From assembly GCA_003519445.1 (NCBI GenBank), contig DOWS01000054.1, positions 1 through 29,773 on the forward strand: a stretch of 29,773 bases of DNA, given 5' to 3'. The DNA is from Candidatus Daviesbacteria bacterium (GTDB taxonomy: Bacteria > Patescibacteriota > Microgenomatia > Daviesbacterales > UBA10151). The position numbers and the translations under genes were made by a program. Below, in pieces: positions 1-7,908 of the stretch (positions are counted from its first letter, which is position 1; the number at the start of each line of letters is the position of its first letter). Below the pieces are notes generated by a model that was given only the letters and a program-made list of their open reading frames with translations, did no database searches and was not told the DNA's origin.

Positions 1-635
1 ATAGCAAGTGGTTTGCCTAAAGTTTTTACATACTCCATCCAGAAATTAAATACAGGTATCACTCCTTCATTAAAATCAAAATAGGCATGGGTGATTTTAC
101 CTGTGGCATCATCAATTGATGCCAGTAAGCATACCTCTTTTGGATTTCCATACTCATCAAGGAGCCTTTTTTCAAACCAAAGATGGTATGAGCCATCAAA
201 CTGCTCCAGCTCCCCAAAATAATCCTTCCTTTCCCTCCAGGCATGATATTGTGGCTTTTTCTGTTTTTGACTATTCCATAATCCAGCTTTAATAAGCCAT
301 CTCCTTAGGGTTTGAGGATGAACGATAAGACTATCAACTTCTGCCAGTTTTTCAGAGGCAAATTTAGGTGTAAAGTCTGAATATTTTTCTTTAACTAAAG
401 ATATGGCTTGAAGTTTGATAGCCTGATTTAACTGATGGTTGCTGGGTTTGCCTTTAAGTTTGTGGATCAGGGCTAAAGATCCATGCTTTTGGATCCCGTT
501 CTTTAATCTTTGTACTTGTCTGATCGACAGGCCCAGCTGTTTAGCTGCCTCACTATTGGTAATTTTTCTCTTTAAAAGATTGGCGATGATTAAAAGTTTT
601 TGCTGCTCCTTTTCCTTAAATGGGGTATTAGGCAT
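1..635 (-). CDS. ISNCY/IS1202-like transposase, 5' part (runs off window)
   Basis: The minus strand is open from an ATG at 635 to the window edge (211 codons, C-terminus missing). Residues 22-45 form a helix-turn-helix (NSEAAKQLGLSIRQVQRL). Residues 90-120 look like a second DNA-binding segment (HPQTLRRWLIKAGLW). The integrase-like core starts at EQFDGSYHLW (Asp147) and continues through LLASIDDATGKITHAYFD (Asp175-176), which is the arrangement of the ISNCY/IS1202 group of rve transposases. An in-frame TAG lies upstream of the ATG, so 635 is the earliest possible ATG start. The upstream end of the element lies near 710, where paired 12-bp sites occur. Whether the gene is intact cannot be seen because the third catalytic acidic residue lies outside the window. 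Confidence 0.85.
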   Translation of the reverse strand, partial: MPNTPFKEKEQQKLLIIANLLKRKITNSEAAKQLGLSIRQVQRLKNGIQKHGSLALIHKLKGKPSNHQLNQAIKLQAISLVKEKYSDFTPKFASEKLAEVDSLIVHPQTLRRWLIKAGLWNSQKQKKPQYHAWRERKDYFGELEQFDGSYHLWFEKRLLDEYGNPKEVCLLASIDDATGKITHAYFDFNEGVIPVFNFWMEYVKTLGKPLA

Positions 636-675
636 ACCGGCATAGGATAGAGCATCCTAGTTGATCCTGACACCA

Positions 676-710
676 TGACATTTCTAATGAAAGCGGAGTG
701 ACATTTCTAA
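676..710. repeat. IS end: paired 12-bp sites at the transposase-proximal terminus
   Basis: TGACATTTCTAA occurs at 676-687 and again at 699-710, a 23-bp period (about two helical turns), in the short stretch upstream of the transposase start. Repeated subterminal sites of this kind are typical of ISNCY/IS1202-like ends and probably bind transposase. The exact outer boundary cannot be fixed without the other end. Confidence 0.6.
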
Positions 711-737
711 AGTAATATAAGATTTAGCTTTTGGGAC

Positions 738-778
738 TTGACAGATTAAAATGACTATGGTACTATGACTATAGTCAT
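738..778 (+). promoter_or_regulatory. phd-vapC promoter with overlapping operator
   Basis: TTGACA at 738-743, a 17-bp spacer and TACTAT at 761-766 form a near-consensus sigma70 promoter. A perfect 14-bp palindrome, ATGACTATAGTCAT (765-778), follows the -10 box, and a matching half-site ATGACTAT sits at 751-758 inside the spacer. The start codon at 779 directly abuts the palindrome, so transcription would begin at or just before the ATG. This fits Phd autorepression, with repressor covering the start site. Confidence 0.75.
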
Positions 779-1024
779 ATGATACAACAAACAGTTTCCA
801 AATCACAATTTAAAGCTCAAGCCTTGGAGTATTTAAGGCTGGTTCAAACCCAAAAACAGCCTTTAATTATTACCCATGCGGGCAAGCCGGTGGTGGAAGT
901 AGTGCCTTACAAGGAAGAAGATGCTGACAAAACTATCCTGAAATCTCTAAAAGGAAGTGTTCTTTATTATAAGGATCCAGACGAGCCGGCCATTGACCTG
1001 CAGGATTGGGAAATGCTTAAATGA
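779..1024 (+). CDS. Phd/YefM-family antitoxin
   Basis: This 81-residue protein has the Phd/YefM N-terminal fold, with the hallmark segment PLIITHAGKPVVEVVPY at residues 28-45, which binds operator DNA as a dimer. The C-terminal part (about 46-81) is acidic and probably wraps the toxin. It overlaps the downstream PIN gene by 4 bases (ATGA), so the pair is translationally coupled. There is no Shine-Dalgarno sequence; the promoter -10 lies 12 bases before the ATG, suggesting a leaderless mRNA. The protein should neutralise the PIN toxin and repress its own operon through the palindrome at 765-778. Confidence 0.88.
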   Translation: MIQQTVSKSQFKAQALEYLRLVQTQKQPLIITHAGKPVVEVVPYKEEDADKTILKSLKGSVLYYKDPDEPAIDLQDWEMLK

Positions 1025-1416
1025 TAGTTTTAGACACCAACGCATTGCTTTGGTGGATTAATGATTCAGGTAGACTTTCCGGAAAGGCTAGAAAGATAAT
1101 TGAAGAAGAAGAGAAAAAGAAGGCGATTTTTGTTTCTTCAATAAGCGTGCTGGAAATTTGCACTCTGGTGAAAAAGGGAAGGTTGGAGTTTGTTGCCCTG
1201 ACTGATAACTGGCTGGATCAGGTGGAAAGCCTATCCTGTTTGCATTTTGTGCCTGTGGATAATCAAACTGCAAAAACATCTGTTAACCTGCCTGATTTTA
1301 CCCATAAAGACCCGGCGGATAGGATTATTATTGCAACAGCAATGATAAATGGGGCAACGCTCATAACTTCTGATAAAAAAATCTTAAATTATACTCATGT
1401 TAAGGCTGTTTGGTAG
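1021..1416 (+). CDS. PIN-domain RNase toxin (VapC-like)
   Basis: This 131-residue PIN-domain protein is a Mg-dependent ribonuclease toxin of the type found next to Phd antitoxins. The acidic active-site residues are visible: Asp5 in VLDTNALLWW, Glu45 in ISVLEI, Asp100 in DPADRIIIATA and Asp118 in ITSDKKIL. The length is normal for the family and all catalytic positions are kept, so it should be active. Its start overlaps the antitoxin stop, as expected for a type II operon. The RNA target cannot be read from sequence. Confidence 0.88.
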   Translation: MIVLDTNALLWWINDSGRLSGKARKIIEEEEKKKAIFVSSISVLEICTLVKKGRLEFVALTDNWLDQVESLSCLHFVPVDNQTAKTSVNLPDFTHKDPADRIIIATAMINGATLITSDKKILNYTHVKAVW

Positions 1417-1446
1417 AAGGCCAAGGGGCAAGCATAATAGATTTTT

Positions 1447-2331
1447 CTACCAACCTCCACTTGATCCACCACCTCCCGAACTACCCCCTCCAAAGCCGCC
1501 AAAACCTACCCCACTACCTCTACTACCCCAGAAACCGCCACCAGTAGACCACCATCCGGTTTTGTGGCCGCCACCAGATAGTTTTTTATATGTTCTGGAT
1601 AAGATCCAATCGAGTAACAAACCTAATAATCCAAGAATGATCATTAATGTAATACTTACAGTCCATTTACCAATAACCAGACCCAGGATACCTATAATAG
1701 AACCCGTTGCAACTCCTATTAATCCTCCCAACCAGATGCTTTTACTTCTGGCCATAAATGAAGCACCATAAATAAAAGGAACTGCAATAAACCAAAATCC
1801 GTAAGCCATAGAATTTGATGTTTCTTGTGCAGATGTTGAGCTGCCTGATAATTCTTTTTCCATTGTGCCAACTCCTGCATTTATACCTCCATAATAATCT
1901 TGCTGTCTAAATTTAGGAGCAATAACATCTCTGATTATCGTTCCTGCTTCACCATCTGTTAAATAAGGTTCAGCCCCGTAACCTACTTCAATTCTCATTT
2001 TCCTATCATTAATAGAAGCCAAAAAAAGCACTCCATTATCTTTACCTTTTTTACCTATTTTCCATTCTTCAAATGTTTTTAGAGTAAAGTTTTCAATGCT
2101 GTCTCCATTTAAACTCTGTACCAAAGCAATAGCAATTTCGTTTGAACTTTTTTGTTCAAAAGTTCTTAGGGAATTTTCTAAATTATTTTTTTGATCAGCA
2201 GTCAATACTCCTGCAAAATCATTTACATAGCCGGTGGGCGCAGGAATATGATTGGCATAAATTCTGGGAGCAAAAAAGAAGAGAAAAGTTAAAAAAGTTA
2301 ATAATGCGAACTTACGGATTTGATTTAACAT
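1447..2331 (-). CDS. TPM-domain membrane protein (YgcG-like)
   Basis: This 294-residue protein begins with a signal peptide (about residues 1-26, ending near RIYA). A TPM domain follows at about 35-160 (YVNDFAGVLTADQKNNLE, GVLFLASINDRKMRIEVGYG, LTDGEAGTIIRDVIAPKFR). Next come hydrophobic membrane segments at about 173-245 and a Gly/Ser-rich C-terminus (about 252-294) ending in GGGGSSGGW. This is the classic YgcG architecture. It lies 6 bp after lemA, and LemA-TPM pairs recur in many bacteria as envelope-associated modules of uncertain function. The long glycine-rich tail is normal for the family. Confidence 0.88.
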   Translation of the reverse strand: MLNQIRKFALLTFLTFLFFFAPRIYANHIPAPTGYVNDFAGVLTADQKNNLENSLRTFEQKSSNEIAIALVQSLNGDSIENFTLKTFEEWKIGKKGKDNGVLFLASINDRKMRIEVGYGAEPYLTDGEAGTIIRDVIAPKFRQQDYYGGINAGVGTMEKELSGSSTSAQETSNSMAYGFWFIAVPFIYGASFMARSKSIWLGGLIGVATGSIIGILGLVIGKWTVSITLMIILGLLGLLLDWILSRTYKKLSGGGHKTGWWSTGGGFWGSRGSGVGFGGFGGGSSGGGGSSGGW

Positions 2332-2337
2332 TCATTT

Positions 2338-2898
2338 CTAGAAATTCACCTTCGGTACATTCTCACTTCCAGGAGCGGCTTGAAAATAAGTTTTAGGTTG
2401 GAATCCCATCAATGATGCAAATAACTTACCCGGTAGGGTGCTAACAGAAGTATTATAACCTTGAACAATTTCATTATATCTTCTTCTCTCGACAGCTACT
2501 CTATTTTCTGTACCAGCCAATTCATCCATCAGTTTTAATACTGCTTGATCACTTTTAATTTGAGGATAATTCTCAAATATAGCAATAAGCCTAGAAAGCG
2601 CTCCTTCTAGCTGGTTTGCAGCCTGAACTTTTCCTTCAGCATTTTTGGCACCCACATAATTTGCTCTAGCGGCACTAACATCTCCAAATATTTTTTGTTC
2701 TTGTTTTTGAAGACCCTTTACGGATTCTACTAAGTTAGGTATCAAATCAACCCTTCTTTGATATTGAACTTCAACTTGTTTCCATTGTCCTTCAATTGCA
2801 TTGGTTTGAGAAACAAATGAGTTGTAATAACCAACAGCAACTAATGCTGAAATTATAATAATTGCAATAATGATAGTGAAGGGATTTAAAAACCTCAT
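2338..2898 (-). CDS. lemA: LemA family protein
   Basis: This 186-residue protein has one N-terminal membrane helix (about residues 7-27, FTIIIAIIIISALVAVG) followed by the helical LemA domain. Family signatures are EGQWKQVEVQYQRRVDLIPN, LVESVKGLQKQE and RRRYNEIVQGYNTSV, with FPGKLFA appearing here as LPGKLFASLMGF. Length and architecture are typical. It is transcribed with the TPM gene 6 bp downstream. The biochemical role of LemA is unknown. A promoter-like TTGACA lies upstream at 2932-2937 (minus strand). Confidence 0.92.
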   Translation of the reverse strand: MRFLNPFTIIIAIIIISALVAVGYYNSFVSQTNAIEGQWKQVEVQYQRRVDLIPNLVESVKGLQKQEQKIFGDVSAARANYVGAKNAEGKVQAANQLEGALSRLIAIFENYPQIKSDQAVLKLMDELAGTENRVAVERRRYNEIVQGYNTSVSTLPGKLFASLMGFQPKTYFQAAPGSENVPKVNF

Positions 2899-2901
2899 CT
2901 T

Positions 2902-2937
2902 ATTTACATAGTCTCATTTACATAGTTTATCTGTCAA
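2902..2937 (-). promoter_or_regulatory. Probable lemA promoter with 11-bp direct repeats
   Basis: On the minus strand TTGACA occupies 2937-2932. Two copies of ACTATGTAAAT (2926-2916 and 2912-2902) lie between it and the lemA start at 2898. The -10 hexamer is not clear: TATGTA within either repeat is the best match but the spacing is not ideal. The tandem repeats could be an operator. The site separates lemA-TPM from valS upstream. Confidence 0.4.
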
Positions 2938-2950
2938 GTATTAACAATCC

Positions 2951-5071
2951 CTATTTTGCTTCAGGCCATTTTGTAACCATAATTGATTTGCCTTCATGAG
3001 GCAATTTTTGCCATAATTCTTCTGTAATAAATGGCATAAATGGATGCAATAGCTCCAGAGAGGTTTTGAAAACATATTCTAAAGTTGGTTGAGCCTCGGC
3101 TCGGCGGTCTTTTGATTTTTCAATATAAATATCAGCAAATTTGTGCCAGATAAATTCATAAAGAGCATCTGTTGCCAGATGCAGCTTAAATTCCTCCAGA
3201 TTTTTAGTAACTGTTTTGATAGTTTTATTAAGTTCATCCATAATCCACTGGTCATCGGCATTTTGAGCTCGCAAGGCCAGGCCTTGCGAGGCTAAAATAA
3301 ACTTGGCGATATTCCAAAGTTTGGTGGTAAAATTGCGGAAGTTTTTAGCCCGTTCATCCATAGTTTGCCTAGAGGTCCGTCCGTCTCTGCCCGCAGCAGC
3401 ATAGCTGTAAAGGGCCATGCGGGTGGCATCTGTGCCCCATTGACTGCGCAGCTCATTGGGGTTAATGCCGTTACCCAAAGATTTGGAAAACTTGCGTCCA
3501 TCTAGATCCCTTAGCATGCCATGGAAAAACATATTTTTAAAAGGGATATCATCCTGAAACCACAGTCCCAGCATGATCATTCTGGCAATCCATAAAAATT
3601 TAATTTCCGGGGCTGAAGTTTCAAAATCCCAGGGGTAATATTTTTTTAGTTCTTTAGTTTCATTAGGCCAACCTAATGTAGACATGGGCCACATACCCGA
3701 TGAAAACCAGGCGTCCAAAACCTGGCCGTCTTGCACCCAGTGTTTTTGAGAACAGGTTTGGCAAGTTTTGCCTGGTTCTTCTAAAGAAACTATCATATCC
3801 TTATCTTTTCCTACCAGATGATTGGGGTTGCATTTTTGGCAATACCAGACTGGAATGCGGTGTCCCCACCAAAGCGAGCGGGAAATGGACCAGTCATGAA
3901 GATTTTTTATCCAATTTGTTAAAATCTTTAAATAATTTTTAGGCGCAAAATTAATTTTTTTGATATTTGCCAAAGCCTTTTTGGCCAAAGGTGCCATTTT
4001 AACAAACCATTCTTCGGAAATTAAAGGTTCAACAGTAGTTTTGCACCGCTCGCAAACCGGTACAGAATGAATATAATCTTCTATTTTTTCAATATGATCT
4101 GCCAAAATTTGGACAGCTTTTTCTCTGGCTTCCAGAACTTTAAGGCCAACAAGTTTAGGATCTAAATCAGTGATTCTGCCCGTTTTATCAACTACATGCA
4201 AGAGGGGCAAGTTATTATCTTTACCAATTTCATAATCTAATAAATCATGTCCCGGAGTTATTTTTAAAGCACCAGTGCCAAAACTTTTTTCCACTCGTTT
4301 GTCTTCAATAATAGGAATTTCTGTATTAGTAAAAGGATTTATTGCTTTTTTGCCTAAAAATTTGGCATATTGAGGATGATTTGGATAAATTGCTATGGCC
4401 ACATCAGCGGAAATAGTTTCCGGACGGGCTGTTGCAATAGTGATATATTTATCCATGCCGACAATTTTATATTTAATAAAATAAAGTTTTTCTTTTCGCT
4501 CCGCATATTCCATTTCAATGTCCTCAATAGCGCTGCCGCATTTGGGGCACCACTGGACAATATAGGCGCCTTTATATAAAAGATCCTGTTCCCAGAAAGA
4601 TTTGAATTCCTCAAAAACCGCTTTTTGAATTTTTTCTTCCAGAGTAAAAACCTCTCTTGACCAGTCAGCAGACATGCCCATAAACCTCCAGCCGGAAGAA
4701 ACTGATTTGTAAACTTCTTCCTTAAATTGCCAGGCTCTTTTTAACCATTCTTCCCGTCCAAGTTTGCGTTTGGATAAATTATCTTTGGCCAGTTTTTTAT
4801 CAAAAGTGGCTTCAAATTGAATTCCGGCATGGTCAACTCCGGGTAAAAGCAGCACATCAAATCCTTGCATCCGTTTAAATCTGGCAATAGCATCCATAAT
4901 TGAATGTTCCATGGCATGACCCAAATGTAAGTCGCCTGTTAAATTGGGCGGGGGAACAAGTAAAGAGTATGGCTTTTTGGAAGATGTTGGATCAGCCTTA
5001 AAATATCCGCTTTCTTCCCAAAATTTGTACCATTTTTCTTCTGTAACTTTGTGATTGTATTGTTTATCCAT
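2951..5071 (-). CDS. valS: Valyl-tRNA synthetase
   Basis: This class I synthetase charges tRNA-Val. Residues 38-52 carry the PPPNLTGDLHLGH signature with the HIGH-type motif HLGH. The CP1 editing domain spans about 205-345 (TIATARPETI, GTGALKITPGHD). Cysteine pairs near 175-178, 340-343, 411-414 and 437-440 suggest zinc knuckles. DWSISRSLWWGHRIPVW (about 393-409) and the KMSKS motif, here KFSKS (527-531), complete the core. At 706 residues it is much shorter than the usual 850-950, and little sequence remains after the anticodon-binding domain, so the C-terminal coiled coil is absent. This is common in reduced genomes. It lies 21 bp downstream of tsaD. A small palindrome at 3268-3290 is translated within it. 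Confidence 0.96.
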   Translation of the reverse strand: MDKQYNHKVTEEKWYKFWEESGYFKADPTSSKKPYSLLVPPPNLTGDLHLGHAMEHSIMDAIARFKRMQGFDVLLLPGVDHAGIQFEATFDKKLAKDNLSKRKLGREEWLKRAWQFKEEVYKSVSSGWRFMGMSADWSREVFTLEEKIQKAVFEEFKSFWEQDLLYKGAYIVQWCPKCGSAIEDIEMEYAERKEKLYFIKYKIVGMDKYITIATARPETISADVAIAIYPNHPQYAKFLGKKAINPFTNTEIPIIEDKRVEKSFGTGALKITPGHDLLDYEIGKDNNLPLLHVVDKTGRITDLDPKLVGLKVLEAREKAVQILADHIEKIEDYIHSVPVCERCKTTVEPLISEEWFVKMAPLAKKALANIKKINFAPKNYLKILTNWIKNLHDWSISRSLWWGHRIPVWYCQKCNPNHLVGKDKDMIVSLEEPGKTCQTCSQKHWVQDGQVLDAWFSSGMWPMSTLGWPNETKELKKYYPWDFETSAPEIKFLWIARMIMLGLWFQDDIPFKNMFFHGMLRDLDGRKFSKSLGNGINPNELRSQWGTDATRMALYSYAAAGRDGRTSRQTMDERAKNFRNFTTKLWNIAKFILASQGLALRAQNADDQWIMDELNKTIKTVTKNLEEFKLHLATDALYEFIWHKFADIYIEKSKDRRAEAQPTLEYVFKTSLELLHPFMPFITEELWQKLPHEGKSIMVTKWPEAK
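3268..3290. repeat. Perfect palindrome inside valS
   Basis: Two 11-base arms (CTCGCAAGGCC and GGCCTTGCGAG) flank a single A. The palindrome encodes the segment ASQGLALRAQ of ValRS, in the variable region between the anticodon-binding helices. The GC-rich stem stands out from the AT-rich surroundings and resembles an inserted mini-palindrome tolerated in a loop. Confidence 0.6.
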
Positions 5072-5092
5072 ATGGGGTTAAGTATATTGGCT

Positions 5093-6103
5093 TTAAGATT
5101 TAAGCGCAAGACTTGGGTCTGCCTGAAGTTTTAACGGATCTTTAGCGGGTTTGATAAAAAATGCAGCGGCAGCTATCATGGCAGCGTTATCTGTGCAGAG
5201 ATTTACCGGGGGAATATGTAATTTAACTTTTAATTTTTCACTTTGAACTTTTAACTTGCGGGCCAATTCTTGGTTTGCAGCAACGCCTCCGCCTAGGATA
5301 ATTTGCTTAACTTTATACTTTTTTGCAGCTTTAATAGTTTTTGTCACTAAAACATCAACAATAGCAGCTTGGATTGATGCTGCCAAATTGCCTTTCACCC
5401 CCGAGGTGTAATCGCTTTTTTTCACCTCGGGGGTGTTTATTAAATTCGCAACAGCTGTTTTTAAGCCGGAAAAGGAAAAATCCCAGCCATCATTTATCAT
5501 TGGTCTTGGCAGCTGGTATGTGTCTTTGCCTTTTTGGGCTAATTTGGAAATTTCCGGGCCTCCGGGATAGGAAAGGCCCAGGAGTCTCGCGCATTTGTCA
5601 AAACATTCACCTGCTGCATCATCCCGGGTTCCTCCCAGATATTTATATTTTCCATGATCTGTAAAAAGTATCAGGTCAGTATGCCCTCCGGAAACTAATA
5701 ATCCTATGCAGGGAAAATTTGGTGGATGAGAAATCCAGTTAGCGTAGAAGTGACCGATTAAATGATTAACCGGAATTAAGGGTTTATTCCACACATAAGC
5801 TAATGTTTTAGCAGTTTCCACTCCAACTAAAAGCGATCCAATCAGTCCCGGGCCATAAGCGACGGCAATAGCATTGATATCGTTAAGCGTTAAGCGTGAA
5901 GCGTTAAGAGCTGTTTCAATCACCGGAATAATGCTTTTAATCTGTTCCCTTGCTGCCTGTTCCGGAATTATACCACCATATTTAGCTTGTAATGATGCTG
6001 ATGAAGCCACCACATTGGATAGGATAATTATTTTGTCTTTTTTCTGTTCCAAAACTGCAGCTCCTGTCTCGTCGCATGTAGTTTCAATCCCCAAAATTAT
6101 CAT
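5093..6103 (-). CDS. tsaD: tRNA N6-adenosine threonylcarbamoyltransferase TsaD
   Basis: TsaD transfers the threonylcarbamoyl group from TC-AMP to A37 of ANN-decoding tRNAs (t6A synthesis, with TsaB, TsaE and TsaC). Evidence: ILGIETTCDETGAAV at the N-terminus, the metal ligands His114 and His118 in PVNHLIGHFYANW, LVSGGHTDLILF, FSFSGLKTAVANLI and the late ASKHA motif ILGGGVAANQELARKL. The 336-residue length is normal. It starts 3 bp after the PIG-V-like gene ends and valS follows 21 bp later, so the three look like an operon. Three repeat tracts lie inside the coding sequence (5225-5259, 5396-5435, 5881-5908), each altering a surface loop while keeping the frame. Confidence 0.96.
   Translation of the reverse strand: MIILGIETTCDETGAAVLEQKKDKIIILSNVVASSASLQAKYGGIIPEQAAREQIKSIIPVIETALNASRLTLNDINAIAVAYGPGLIGSLLVGVETAKTLAYVWNKPLIPVNHLIGHFYANWISHPPNFPCIGLLVSGGHTDLILFTDHGKYKYLGGTRDDAAGECFDKCARLLGLSYPGGPEISKLAQKGKDTYQLPRPMINDGWDFSFSGLKTAVANLINTPEVKKSDYTSGVKGNLAASIQAAIVDVLVTKTIKAAKKYKVKQIILGGGVAANQELARKLKVQSEKLKVKLHIPPVNLCTDNAAMIAAAAFFIKPAKDPLKLQADPSLALKS
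5225..5259. repeat. Heptamer tandem repeat in tsaD (about 5 units)
   Basis: Consecutive 7-bp units AACTTTT, AATTTTT, CACTTTG, AACTTTT and AACTTGC run in phase. On the coding strand they encode a lysine-rich stretch (KLKVQSEKLKVK) between the GGGVAANQ motif and the DNAAM region of TsaD. Confidence 0.6.
5396..5435. repeat. 13-bp inverted repeat inside tsaD
   Basis: CACCCCCGAGGTG (5396-5408) and CACCTCGGGGGTG (5423-5435) are perfect inverted arms separated by 14 bases. The element encodes TPEV...TSGV in the loop after FSFSGLKTAVANLI, where TsaD proteins vary. The stem is strong in RNA and unlike the AT-rich context, so it is probably an inserted mini-element or a structural signal. Confidence 0.7.
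5881..5908. repeat. Heptamer tandem repeat in tsaD (4 units)
   Basis: CGTTAAG, CGTTAAG, CGTGAAG, CGTTAAG follow each other without gaps (28 bp). They encode the ALNASRLTLND segment of TsaD. Confidence 0.65.
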
Positions 6104-6106
6104 AAT

Positions 6107-7444
6107 TTATGTAACCCAGTACCAGCCCATGAAAAGCATGGTATAGGCAGATAGTAAAAGCACGGAAAAAATAATGCCTATTTTTTGCAGGAATTCGTTT
6201 TCAATTAAACCCAGCAGGATAAAAATAGGGAAAATAGTTAGCATATATCTTGGCATGGCAATTAAAGTATTGGAAAAAGTAGGTAAAATCAGAGATAAGC
6301 CGTAAAAAATAGAATATGCAGGTTTTAGCTTATAAAGAGAAAAAATAAATCCAAAGACCCCCCCTATAAAAAACGCCAGTTCCGTAAATACTCTGGCAGG
6401 ATTGCCTATTTGAAAAATCCCAACTGATTTTAGATGATTTAAGTATCCTAAAATAGGTTCCCAGGGTAAGGAAAAATGCCTGTTCCAGTTTGTTTCATTG
6501 ATTAAAAAACCCAGAGGGTTTTGGAAAAGAGCCTGCTGAAAGAGCATGTATAAAGGAACAGGCAAAAGAGACAAGCAAGGCAAAAAAGTTTTTAAGGTAA
6601 GAATTTTTCTAAAGTTAATATTTTTAAATAAAAATTCTGCAAAGACTAGAGTAAAAGTGAAAATGATGGCAAAAAAGATGATTTGCAAAATAGAATCCAA
6701 AGAGCCTAACAAGAGAAAAAGCTTTAAAGGCAGGATCAATTCGAGTATTATTTTTATAACTATGGAGCAGGTAATAAAATAAATAAGAAGCCTTCTTAAT
6801 TTGGTTTGCCAAAGTAGCGGAATTTTGAAATTTTTAAGTTCTTTTAAAAGATGATCCCCTAAAATTGCTGCAAAAGTGGCTAGCCCGGCTAATCTGGTGG
6901 CTACTGATGCTGCGGCAAAGAAAGATGAAAGCACAGTTTTTTGTGTCCTGGCAAAATAAAAACAAGCCAAAGTTACAGCTAAAAACAGGCTTTCCGAATA
7001 AACAGTTCCCAGATAAAAAGAAGTGGGGAAAATGAGTAAAGCAAAAATAGCTCTTTTGGCCACTTTTTCCGGAAAATCCAAAATAGTGAGTTTATAAAGA
7101 AAAAATAATGAGGCGATAAGGGATAGGTGAGAAATTAAAAGACCTGCAAAGGTAATATCCAAGCCAACTATGTTTAAAATCTTCATTAATAAAGGATATA
7201 AGGGAAAAAAGACTGTTTGCTGCGGCAAATAGCCATTTTCCACAATGCCCCGGAAATGGCCTCCGTCCCAGTTAGACCACCTAAACCAGTAGCTAATTTC
7301 CGGAGAGGGCAAAAAAAGCTCATCAGTTATTCCATTGCGGCTGGGCAAAGTGGACAGGCCAAAAAAGGCAATAAAAAGCAAAGCCAGCCTCCATCCCAAA
7401 AAAAGTAGGAGGACATATTTAAAAATCTGCCAATTGGATTTCAT
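6107..7444 (-). CDS. PIG-V-like integral membrane mannosyltransferase
   Basis: This polytopic membrane protein of about 445 residues has 10 or more hydrophobic helices. The family pattern of GPI mannosyltransferase II (PIG-V) is visible: an Asp-rich first luminal loop (RWSNWDGGHFRGIVENGYL), FFPLYPLLMKI, and IFPTSFYLGTVYSESLFLA. The likely reaction is transfer of a sugar from a polyprenyl-phosphate donor to an envelope glycan or glycolipid on the outer face; the acceptor is unknown. The chosen start is the ATG at 7444 rather than 7465, because a TATAAT box on the minus strand (7459-7454) lies inside the longer reading, 9 bases before 7444. The gene ends 3 bp before tsaD. Confidence 0.8.
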   Translation of the reverse strand: MKSNWQIFKYVLLLFLGWRLALLFIAFFGLSTLPSRNGITDELFLPSPEISYWFRWSNWDGGHFRGIVENGYLPQQTVFFPLYPLLMKILNIVGLDITFAGLLISHLSLIASLFFLYKLTILDFPEKVAKRAIFALLIFPTSFYLGTVYSESLFLAVTLACFYFARTQKTVLSSFFAAASVATRLAGLATFAAILGDHLLKELKNFKIPLLWQTKLRRLLIYFITCSIVIKIILELILPLKLFLLLGSLDSILQIIFFAIIFTFTLVFAEFLFKNINFRKILTLKTFLPCLSLLPVPLYMLFQQALFQNPLGFLINETNWNRHFSLPWEPILGYLNHLKSVGIFQIGNPARVFTELAFFIGGVFGFIFSLYKLKPAYSIFYGLSLILPTFSNTLIAMPRYMLTIFPIFILLGLIENEFLQKIGIIFSVLLLSAYTMLFMGWYWVT

Positions 7445-7453
7445 TTTAAGGCA

Positions 7454-7459
7454 ATTATA
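7454..7459 (-). promoter_or_regulatory. -10 box of the PIG-V/tsaD/valS operon
   Basis: TATAAT on the minus strand sits 9 bases before the ATG at 7444, preceded by ATGGTA. No convincing -35 was found at the expected distance. The spacing implies a leaderless transcript. Confidence 0.5.
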
Positions 7460-7512
7460 TACCATTCCCCTATATCCTTGGCTTCAAATATGTTTTAATA
7501 TGGGAAGAAAAT

Positions 7513-7584
7513 ATGAGTTTAAATGTTTATATTGAGTGTAATCGAAATGAAGCAGATAAAAATTCAATTAATGAGGTAAAATAA
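7513..7584 (+). CDS. Small ORF, possibly a truncated bS21-like leader
   Basis: This 23-residue ORF (MSLNVYIECNRNEADKNSIN then EVK and stop) begins 11 bases after a TAATAT box (7496-7501). The start resembles the N-terminus of ribosomal protein bS21 (NVYI..N.NE.D..I), but the basic helices that should follow are missing. Its stop is 3 bases before the next start (7588), so it may be a leader or a decayed fragment translationally coupled to the following gene. Identification is tentative. Confidence 0.3.
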   Translation: MSLNVYIECNRNEADKNSINEVK

Positions 7585-7587
7585 ATC

Positions 7588-7908
7588 ATGGCAAAAAATG
7601 TAAAGAAAAAAAAGAATAATGCTAAAGGCGTTTTCGAGAAGTATATCGCTCCAAAAATAATTGGTAAGGATAGTGATGAAACAATCACCAACTTTTGCAC
7701 CCTTGATTACAACTATTTTTATCATATTGCTACCAAATTTTCACTGAAAGAACGACAGATCTCATCTCTGGTAGGATTTAAAGATGAGTTTTTAATTTTA
7801 ACGCTCGTTTCACAAATTATTAAAGAGCTAAAGCTTGGAAATACATATTCCTTTAAAAAAGTTACTGCCAATCGCAGTGATCTCTCGTATCATCTTTCAT
7901 TTATCTAA
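7588..7908 (+). CDS. Hypothetical protein, 106 residues
   Basis: No family was recognised. The first 15 residues are very basic (MAKNVKKKKNNAKG). The rest is mixed alpha/beta in character, with a hydrophobic stretch DEFLILTLVSQIIKELKLG at about 68-86. A weak GAGGT lies 12 bases upstream. Its last 12 bases overlap the 3' end of the opposing gene at 7897. It follows a 23-residue ORF closely and marks the left side of the accessory island. Confidence 0.5.
   Translation: MAKNVKKKKNNAKGVFEKYIAPKIIGKDSDETITNFCTLDYNYFYHIATKFSLKERQISSLVGFKDEFLILTLVSQIIKELKLGNTYSFKKVTANRSDLSYHLSFI

Noticed and set aside
1397..1771. Proline-rich ORF on the plus strand
   Set aside because: It is the antisense reading of the Gly-rich tail of the TPM-domain protein; the minus-strand protein has clear domains.
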